A stretch of DNA of 64,000 bases, taken from contig NZ_CP036269.1 of the NCBI RefSeq assembly GCF_007744675.1, positions 1,255,501 through 1,319,500 on the forward strand, written 5' to 3'. A model generated the notes under the pieces. That model was given only the letters and a program-made list of their open reading frames with translations. It was not told where the DNA came from and searched no databases. The first letter of the stretch is position 1. The number at the start of each line of letters is the position of its first letter. Made by a program: the position numbers and the translations under genes. Shown one piece after another: positions 58,459 to 64,000 of this stretch. This DNA comes from Gimesia alba (GTDB lineage Bacteria > Planctomycetota > Planctomycetia > Planctomycetales > Planctomycetaceae).

Positions 58459-59031
58459 TCACTCTTCTTTTCTTAACGGTAAATTTTTACGACAGGCCGA
58501 GAGGATCTGCCGCGACAGTGCAGGGGACTTGACCGCGCGGGCCAGTGACAGTCCGCCAAAGCAGAGTGCCAGCGTGGCCAGCACTTCCTGCCGGGTAAAT
58601 TGGTTATCCGAACGCTCGACAAACTGCTCGGTCAACCAGTTGATGACTTCTTCGAACTGTGCTTTGGTCTCCTTGTCAGCGCGGCCCAGATCAGATAAGA
58701 GCGGCGGGATCGAGCAGCCCTCTTCCACATTCTCACAATGTTTACTCGAAAGATAACGCAGCATGATGTTCGCCAGATCTTCGGGGGTTTCTGCCTTCTC
58801 CAGCGCGCCGTTCATCGCGGCCTGATCTTCAATGAAGGAATGCACGAGCGTCTCTCCCAGCACGTCCGACTTCGAACCAAAGTGCCCGTAGAAAGCGCCC
58901 GACGTCATGCCCGCTTCTTCCATGATGCCGTCCACTCCACTTCCCACGTAACCCTGCCGCTTGAACATCCGCAGGGCGGCATTCAGAATTTTATTCCGTG
59001 AGCGTTGTTTCCGGTCCGTGGGCTGATTCAT
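58459..59031 (-). CDS. TetR/AcrR-family repressor
   Basis: A regulator of about 190 residues. The N-terminal helix-turn-helix is clear: ILNAALRMFKRQGYVGSGVDGIMEEAGMTSGAFYGHFGSK. The C-terminal ligand-binding part contains YLSSKHCENVEEGCSIPPLLSDL, typical of the group regulating detoxification or efflux genes. The ATG at 59031 is preferred over a TTG at 59055. It overlaps the end of the cupin gene by about 41 bases, so the two are translationally linked. Two abutting palindromes in the promoter of the pair are the probable binding sites, giving autoregulation. Confidence 0.9.
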   Translation of the reverse strand: MNQPTDRKQRSRNKILNAALRMFKRQGYVGSGVDGIMEEAGMTSGAFYGHFGSKSDVLGETLVHSFIEDQAAMNGALEKAETPEDLANIMLRYLSSKHCENVEEGCSIPPLLSDLGRADKETKAQFEEVINWLTEQFVERSDNQFTRQEVLATLALCFGGLSLARAVKSPALSRQILSACRKNLPLRKEE

Positions 59032-59500
59032 CTTCAGGGCTTTCTTTCCAGGCAATCGGGTGCTTCAGTCTTTTTCCATCCGAGATTCCGCCTGTGATGT
59101 GGCTCTCGGAATGGTATTGGATCACCAGATAGTATAACGGTTCCTCGGAATGGTTTCGCCAGACGCGCGGCACTTCCGGCGAAAGGCGGATAAAGAATCC
59201 CTCGGAAACGTTAAGCAGTTCCTCGCCTGCCTGAAATTGCCCCGTGCCTTTGAGGATAAAATAAATCTCGTCATTCTTCTGGTGACGATGTACGAACGGC
59301 ATCGCGGCCCCCGGCGGCAGGACGTTGATTGACATCTCCAGACCCGCGGAATTCAGGTATTTCTTGAGAAAGTATTTCCCCCGCACCGGTATCGGCGCTT
59401 CCGGCGGAGATAGCTGAAACTGGCCCCAGTCTGCCATGGGACCCGCCTCAAAACAGTCAAATCCTGTGCCGTGTTGGGCACGCTCGGTCGTCTCATTCAT
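58991..59500 (-). CDS. Cupin-domain protein
   Basis: A 169-residue single-domain cupin. Motif 1 (PFVHRHQKNDEIYFILKGTG) carries the H-x-H and Glu metal ligands. Motif 2 (GFFIRLSPEVPRVWRNHSEE) has lost part of the canonical His pattern. The N-terminal region is short and has no signal, so it is cytoplasmic. It is the first gene of the operon and the likely regulated function. GGGAG precedes the start by about eight bases. Whether it is a dioxygenase, isomerase or binding protein cannot be said. Confidence 0.88.
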   Translation of the reverse strand: MNETTERAQHGTGFDCFEAGPMADWGQFQLSPPEAPIPVRGKYFLKKYLNSAGLEMSINVLPPGAAMPFVHRHQKNDEIYFILKGTGQFQAGEELLNVSEGFFIRLSPEVPRVWRNHSEEPLYYLVIQYHSESHITGGISDGKRLKHPIAWKESPEDESAHGPETTLTE

Positions 59501-59540
59501 CTATTTGTCTCCCGATATTTAAGAAAGCGGAATTGTCAAT

Positions 59541-59568
59541 ATAACGATCGTTATATAACGTTCGTTAT
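59541..59568. promoter_or_regulatory. Double palindromic operator of the cupin-tetR operon
   Basis: Two abutting 14-bp sites: ATAACGATCGTTAT (perfect palindrome) and ATAACGTTCGTTAT (one central mismatch pair). They lie about 40-68 bases upstream of the cupin start and overlap the -10 and the spacer of its promoter. Size, symmetry and place match TetR-type operators bound by two dimers. Confidence 0.8.
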
Positions 59569-59578
59569 ATTGAGTCAA
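59550..59578 (-). promoter_or_regulatory. Promoter of the cupin-tetR operon
   Basis: On the minus strand TTGACT and TATAAC are separated by 17 bases. The operator pair covers the -10 hexamer and most of the spacer, so bound repressor would block RNA polymerase directly. Confidence 0.65.
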
Positions 59579-59654
59579 CGGCAATCCGGAATCTGGCATA
59601 ATCCCTACAATGGGAACGGTCTCTGATTACTGATTGAGACACGTAGACACTTGT

Positions 59655-59683
59655 TTGAGTCGGGGTACGATATTGGTTACACT
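59655..59683 (+). promoter_or_regulatory. Candidate promoter of aroDE
   Basis: TTGAGT and TACACT separated by 17 bases, about 100 bases before the aroDE ATG. The match is moderate. Confidence 0.35.
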
Positions 59684-59784
59684 GTGAACCTGCTAAGTCG
59701 TTATTTCATTGATCTGTGAGGAAACCAAAGCGGAAACCGCACTCTTAGATCGTTCCGATCAAAATAGAAAGCTGAAGTAATTCA

Positions 59785-61281
59785 ATGATTTGTGTCAGCA
59801 TCGGTCGAACCCGGCACAAAATGGTGATGATGGAACACCGCTCCCTGGCAGAAAAAGGGGCGGAGTTGGTGGAACTGCGTCTGGATTGGATCGCCCGTGC
59901 CCCTGATGTGAACCGGTTGATTAAGGACCGGCCGACGCCCGTCGTGATCACCTGCCGCAGACCGGAAGATAAAGGACGCTGGAACCGGTCTGAAGAACAG
60001 CGTCAGGCGCTGCTCAGAACGGCCATTGTTTCCGAAGTCGAGTATGTCGACATCGAAGATGATATTGCCGACAAGATTCCCCGCTACGGCAAAACCAAAC
60101 GTATCATCAGTCATCACAATTTTGATGAAACGCCGGATGACCTCGAAGAAATCTACACTTCACTCTGCGAGAAAGATCCCGATATTGTCAAGCTGGTCAC
60201 GATGGCCAATTCACCCGGTGATTCGGTACGTATGTTGAAACTGGTAGCCAACGCCAAAGTGCCCACCATCGGTTTCTGTATGGGGGAATATGGCGTAATC
60301 AGCCGGATTCTCTGTGGCAAATATGGTTCTCCTTTTACGTATGCCACGTTCAGTCGCGAACGGGAACTGGCACCGGGGCAACTCTCTTTTTCCGAAATGA
60401 CACGCATCTATCGCTATGACGAGATTGGTCCCGAGACGCCCGTGTATGGCGTGATCGGCGATCCAATTGCTCATAGCCTGAGCCCGTTAATTCACAACAT
60501 CGCGTTTCGCCATGACAAACTGGATGCAGTCTATCTGCCGTTTCGTGTTCCCAAAGATCGTCTGCCGGAAACGTTGAAAGAATTCGAATGGCTGAACGTG
60601 CAGGGGTATAGTGTCACGATTCCGCATAAAGCAGGGGCACTCAACCTGGCAGGGGAAGCCGATGAAGCATCGAAAACCATGGGCGTGGCTAACACGTTGT
60701 TTCGTGACAGTGACAATGTCTGGCAGGCTCGCAATACCGATTACGATGCGGCTCTGGACAGTATTCGCCTGGGGCTCGATCCCGAGGGGAATGCAACCAC
60801 TGATCCGATTGACGGCAAGCAGGTCCTGCTGCTAGGCGCTGGCGGGGTTTCGCGGGCGATCGGTGCAGGCATTGTTGCAGCCGGCGGTGCCTTGACGATT
60901 TCCAATCGAAGTCGCGAACGGGGCGAGAAACTGGCCAAAGATCTGGGCTGTGCTTACAGTACCTGGGAAAATCGGGGCAGTGGTCATTTTGATATTTTGG
61001 TCAATGGCACTGCGGTTGGCATGCATCCCAAGGTCAATGAGACGCCGTTTGCGCAGAACTTTCTGCAGGACGACATGCTGGTTTTTGACACGGTTTATAA
61101 TCCGGAAAATACTTTGCTCCTTAAACAGGCGCGCGAGCGTGGTTGCAAAACGGTTTCCGGAATTGAAATGTTCGTTCGTCAGGCCGCCGCGCAATATAAA
61201 TTGTTTACCGGAAAAGAACCTCCCCTGGAAGTGATGCGGAATACATTGCGCAAAGGGATTTCCGCTGTCGGAAAACTCTAA
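59785..61281 (+). CDS. aroDE: Bifunctional 3-dehydroquinate dehydratase / shikimate dehydrogenase
   Basis: Carries two consecutive shikimate-pathway reactions in one 498-residue chain. Residues about 1-215 are type I dehydroquinate dehydratase: ELVELRLDWIARAP, the catalytic His in RIISHHNFDETP, and the Schiff-base Lys in DIVKLVTMANSPGDS. From about 220 comes shikimate dehydrogenase: VYGVIGDPIAHSLSPLIHN, SVTIPHKAGAL with the catalytic Lys, RNTDYDAAL and the NADP fold VLLLGAGGVSRAIGAGIV. The fused order AroD-AroE occurs in plants and some bacteria, including planctomycetes and chlamydiae. aroK follows 12 bases later. Ribosome site is weak. Confidence 0.95.
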   Translation: MICVSIGRTRHKMVMMEHRSLAEKGAELVELRLDWIARAPDVNRLIKDRPTPVVITCRRPEDKGRWNRSEEQRQALLRTAIVSEVEYVDIEDDIADKIPRYGKTKRIISHHNFDETPDDLEEIYTSLCEKDPDIVKLVTMANSPGDSVRMLKLVANAKVPTIGFCMGEYGVISRILCGKYGSPFTYATFSRERELAPGQLSFSEMTRIYRYDEIGPETPVYGVIGDPIAHSLSPLIHNIAFRHDKLDAVYLPFRVPKDRLPETLKEFEWLNVQGYSVTIPHKAGALNLAGEADEASKTMGVANTLFRDSDNVWQARNTDYDAALDSIRLGLDPEGNATTDPIDGKQVLLLGAGGVSRAIGAGIVAAGGALTISNRSRERGEKLAKDLGCAYSTWENRGSGHFDILVNGTAVGMHPKVNETPFAQNFLQDDMLVFDTVYNPENTLLLKQARERGCKTVSGIEMFVRQAAAQYKLFTGKEPPLEVMRNTLRKGISAVGKL

Positions 61282-61293
61282 GGGAATCTTGAA

Positions 61294-61821
61294 ATGCCAG
61301 TCATCACGTTAATCGGCTATCGGGGCAGTGGCAAAAGCAGTGTTGCTGCGCCTTTGGCAGAGCGACTCGGCTTTGACTGGATCGATGCCGACGATGAAAT
61401 CGAACGGGTCGCCGGGAAATCCATCACGGAAATCTTTGCCGAGGAAGGGGAACCCCGTTTTCGTCAGATTGAACGTGAGGTCATGCAGAGTTTACTCGGT
61501 CGCGACAAGTTGATTATTGCTGCAGGTGGCGGTGCGATTTTAAATATTGAGACACGCAAAGAAATGCGCGAGGCGGGGCCGGTCATCTGGCTCAAAGCGA
61601 GTGTGGCAGCACTGGAACAGCGAATTACCGAGGATGTCACGACATCCAGCCGCCGCCCCGCATTGACGTCCAGCGCTTCTCAACGCGAGGAAATTCAGAA
61701 TCTGCTTGACCAGCGCGAACCACTGTATCGGGAAGCAGCGACCAGCACGGTCGAGACCGATTCCAAAACCGTTTCCCAAATCGTCGATGAAATTATGACG
61801 TCTCTGGATTCCACCGATTAA
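61294..61821 (+). CDS. aroK: Shikimate kinase
   Basis: Phosphorylates shikimate with ATP, the step after aroDE. Walker A is GYRGSGKSSVAAPLA; the substrate Asp is in DADDEIE; IIAAGGGAIL and SRRPALTSS are the binding and lid regions. Length 175, normal. It is only 12 bases after aroDE, so the three reactions DHQ to shikimate 3-phosphate are made from one transcript. A prepilin-peptidase-like gene follows after 24 bases. Confidence 0.95.
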   Translation: MPVITLIGYRGSGKSSVAAPLAERLGFDWIDADDEIERVAGKSITEIFAEEGEPRFRQIEREVMQSLLGRDKLIIAAGGGAILNIETRKEMREAGPVIWLKASVAALEQRITEDVTTSSRRPALTSSASQREEIQNLLDQREPLYREAATSTVETDSKTVSQIVDEIMTSLDSTD

Positions 61822-61845
61822 GGCACGACGAAAGTTTTCCCGACT

Positions 61846-63123
61846 ATGACTCCTTTTGGCATCGACCCCATCCTGATTCTCCTGCTGCTGTTTCTGCTGG
61901 GCGCAGCGCTCGGGCGAATCGTCAATATCGGCATTGAAGAAATTCCCCGCGAAGAAAAAGTAGGCGCGGCCTGGAAACGGGTGGCACGTCGTATGCGTCA
62001 TCTCTGGTCGCGCTATCATATTCCGATCATCGGCGTTTATCTCACGCGGTCCCCAAATTCGACCTTTCCCTATAAACGATCTCAGCGGGAAGCACTGGTA
62101 GAACTATTAAATGGCCTGATCTTTGTGCTTCTGTATTGTGCGGAAGTTCCGCTCAGCGGCCAGTCCACGTTGCAGGACAGCGGCCTGTTTTCCGTGTACG
62201 CGCCTGACCCGGTGGCGATGAACTCCTGGCTCTCGCCAGTTGCGCTGTTAAATTTCCGATATGCCTTTCATCTCGTGTTGATCGAATCGCTGATGATCGC
62301 CACCTTCATTGATTTCGATCTCAAGATCATTCCCGATGGCGCAACGATGCCGGCGATGTTTATCGGCGTCGTCGGTTCCTTTGTGTTTGGATATCTCTAT
62401 CTGGTGCCGGTCTGGTTCCAGGAGCCGTCTGTGGTCCGTTTAATCGGCCTGTATTTTCCCGAGCAGTATCGGACTTCCTTTATCGTCGAGAAAGTACCGC
62501 AGTGGATTACAGTGTATCCGCACTTGCACGGACTGGCAGTCAGTCTGGTCGGACTGGTCGTCGGTGGCGGCGTCGTATGGGCTGTGCGCATCATCGGTCA
62601 GTGGACGTTACGACAGGAAGCGATGGGCTTTGGTGATGTGATTCTAATGGCGGTCATCGGCAGCTTTCTGGGCTGGCAGGCAACCGTCACCGTGTTTGTG
62701 ATCTCGCCTTTGTGTGCTCTGGCGGTGGTTGCTGTTTCCATCTTTTTCAAACAGTCGCGCGAAATTCCCTTTGGTCCGTATCTCAGTCTGGGGGCATTGC
62801 TGGTGCTGCTGGGCTGGTCAAAAATCTGGCCGCTGGCCGAACGCATTTGTCATTTTGGCCCGCTCCTGCCAGTTTTCGCGATTGTGATGCTGATCTTATT
62901 GGCCGCCTGTCTGCTTTTCACGCAAATGGTGAAGTGGATGCTCGGTATTCCTTTATACTGGGAACAGGAATGGCTGGAAGAATGGACATCCGCAGACCAG
63001 CTCACCTATCAGTCCGGGGAAAATGTAGATGAGACTCAGGGGCGCTGGGATCGGGGTACTGACTCGCATACCCGAGCTGGCCGTGGCACTCAGTATTACC
63101 ATCAATGGAAAAAAGGACGGTAA
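61846..63123 (+). CDS. Prepilin-peptidase-like membrane protein (A24) without zinc cysteines
   Basis: A 425-residue polytopic protein. The A24 aspartyl protease site is complete: the first Asp in FIDFDLKIIPDG near residue 155 and the second in EAMGFGDVILM near 263. Prepilin peptidases cut type IV pilin and pseudopilin leaders. The N-terminal cytoplasmic loop (SPNSTFPYKRSQREALVELLNGLIF) keeps the family's LVELLNG end but lacks the usual paired CxxC zinc ligands and is shortened, so the methylase part may be altered. About eight helices. The C-terminus (TSADQLTYQSGENVDETQ) is a charged tail. It is co-linear with aroDE-aroK although functionally unrelated. Confidence 0.85.
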   Translation: MTPFGIDPILILLLLFLLGAALGRIVNIGIEEIPREEKVGAAWKRVARRMRHLWSRYHIPIIGVYLTRSPNSTFPYKRSQREALVELLNGLIFVLLYCAEVPLSGQSTLQDSGLFSVYAPDPVAMNSWLSPVALLNFRYAFHLVLIESLMIATFIDFDLKIIPDGATMPAMFIGVVGSFVFGYLYLVPVWFQEPSVVRLIGLYFPEQYRTSFIVEKVPQWITVYPHLHGLAVSLVGLVVGGGVVWAVRIIGQWTLRQEAMGFGDVILMAVIGSFLGWQATVTVFVISPLCALAVVAVSIFFKQSREIPFGPYLSLGALLVLLGWSKIWPLAERICHFGPLLPVFAIVMLILLAACLLFTQMVKWMLGIPLYWEQEWLEEWTSADQLTYQSGENVDETQGRWDRGTDSHTRAGRGTQYYHQWKKGR

Positions 63124-63287
63124 ACTTCCAAAAACGAACGCATTTTGCAGGCATCATTCACAAAAACAGCTTGAGACACTAGAATCAGCGGCATACGTTG
63201 AACTAATCTGTTTCGCGTGTGTCTTCCCAGTATCAGTTGTCAAATATTTGCCAGAACATTATTCAAGGCCTTAACTTAGAAACAGCT

Positions 63288-63893
63288 ATGATTACAATCG
63301 TCGATTACGGAATGGGCAATCTCAGGAGTGTTCAGAAGGCCTTTGAAAAGGTCGGTGCCGAAGCAGTCATCTGCTCGGATCCGGATAAAATCGCCCAAGC
63401 CAGCAAATTAATTCTGCCCGGTGTGGGTGCTTTCCGCGATGCCATTCAAGCCTTGAAAGATCAGTCGCTGGTCGAACCGATTCTCGAGCACGCCCGTTCC
63501 GGCAAGCCCTTTCTGGGAATCTGTCTTGGTCTGCAACTTCTGTTTGATGTCAGCTATGAAGACGGCGAATACGAGGGGCTGGGGATCATTCCCGGAAAAG
63601 TCGTGCGTTTCGAAGATCAGCCCGATCTGAAAATTCCCCACATGGGCTGGAACCAGATTGAACGGACGGCCCCGCACCCGATTCTGGCAGGCATTCCCGA
63701 ACATGAGTATTTCTACTTTGTTCACAGCTACTATGTTGCACCCGAGAATGAATCGGATGTCGCTGCCTGGACCGATTACGGCTGCCGCTTTGCGTCGATG
63801 GTTGCGCGCGACAATGTCGTTGCATCACAGTTTCACCCTGAAAAAAGTCAGGACGCGGGACTGAAACTGCTACAAAATTTTGCTTCCTTCTAA
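63288..63893 (+). CDS. hisH: Imidazole glycerol phosphate synthase, glutaminase subunit
   Basis: Supplies ammonia from glutamine to HisF in histidine biosynthesis. It begins [20 protein letters not shown]. The nucleophile Cys is in [17 protein letters not shown], and His-Glu of the triad in [11 protein letters not shown]. The ATG at 63288 gives the family start at 201 residues; a frame from 63219 was rejected. hisA begins 36 bases downstream. Confidence 0.95.
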   Translation: MITIVDYGMGNLRSVQKAFEKVGAEAVICSDPDKIAQASKLILPGVGAFRDAIQALKDQSLVEPILEHARSGKPFLGICLGLQLLFDVSYEDGEYEGLGIIPGKVVRFEDQPDLKIPHMGWNQIERTAPHPILAGIPEHEYFYFVHSYYVAPENESDVAAWTDYGCRFASMVARDNVVASQFHPEKSQDAGLKLLQNFASF

Positions 63894-63929
63894 ACTACGT
63901 ATTACAGAAAAAAGAAAGTCAGCTCAGCT

Positions 63930-64000
63930 ATGGAAATACTGCCCGCCATTGATATTCGGGGAGGCAAATGCGTTCGACTCAGGCAAGGCGATTACGGTCA
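63930..64000 (+). CDS. hisA: HisA, ProFAR isomerase (partial, cut by window end)
   Basis: Only the first 23 residues are in the window: [17 protein letters not shown] then RQGDYG. This is the HisA N-terminus, with the catalytic Asp in PAIDI. It isomerises ProFAR to PRFAR, the substrate of HisH-HisF. The order hisH-hisA on one strand suggests a short his operon continuing to the right. Confidence 0.9.
   Translation, partial: MEILPAIDIRGGKCVRLRQGDYG

Overview
The window looks like the chromosome of a planctomycete, most likely a Gimesia/Planctomyces-type member of the Planctomycetaceae. The evidence is the set of lineage-typical proteins: DUF1549/DUF1553 (PSCyt2/PSD1) and PSCyt1 cytochrome proteins, two Tat-exported DUF1501 proteins, a CRTAC1 (FG-GAP/ASPIC) protein, a YTV-like secreted repeat protein, an aroDE fusion, and a UbiD/UbiE/UbiX group. 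No rRNA, tRNA, CRISPR array, prophage or intact insertion sequence was recognised.

Layout. 0-6 kb: the end of a GT4 glycosyltransferase gene, a stand-alone LigD-type phosphoesterase, a small anchored protein, then tandem gltX and glnS. 6-13 kb: a YTV-like secreted repeat protein, an HpnN/MMPL-type RND exporter, mnmA and a ZnT9-like CDF transporter. 13-27 kb: a minus-strand block of large exported redox/surface proteins. Within it, DUF1501, PPC, DUF1549/1553 and cytochrome-WD40 genes form a likely four-gene operon ending at a strong terminator. Upstream lie a CRTAC1 gene and a membrane pentaheme-TPR cytochrome gene. 27-34 kb: a Cys-rich secreted protein, an LpxL-like acyltransferase, a Rieske ferredoxin, a HAD hydrolase, two small planctomycetal proteins, glycerate 2-kinase and an HD-GYP protein. 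34-40 kb: an ispF-cysS-ruvC-ruvA run, a lipoprotein with a good sigma-70 promoter, and class II aldolase. 40-50 kb: a large secreted modular protein, a small helical protein, a BASS transporter, then ubiD-ubiE-ubiX (quinone head-group chemistry) and mutL.

50-59 kb is looser and more accessory in character. It has long spacers carrying dispersed hairpins and two inverted-repeat units of about 140 bp. Between them are an alpha/beta hydrolase-amidohydrolase pair, a second DUF1501 gene, a LamG/DUF1080-like protein, a haem-motif terpene-cyclase-fold protein, a DinB protein, and a cupin-tetR operon with a double palindromic operator in its promoter. 59.6-64 kb returns to core metabolism: aroDE-aroK (shikimate pathway), a prepilin-peptidase-like protein without zinc cysteines, and hisH-hisA (hisA runs off the window).

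The most system-like part is 13-27 kb. A five-helix, five-haem membrane protein with TPRs sits upstream of a membrane-anchored beta-propeller protein. It is followed by an operon of secreted cytochrome-like, PPC, WD40 and Tat-exported proteins. Together these could form an envelope electron-transfer or polymer-processing apparatus, but that role is inference from domains and order only.
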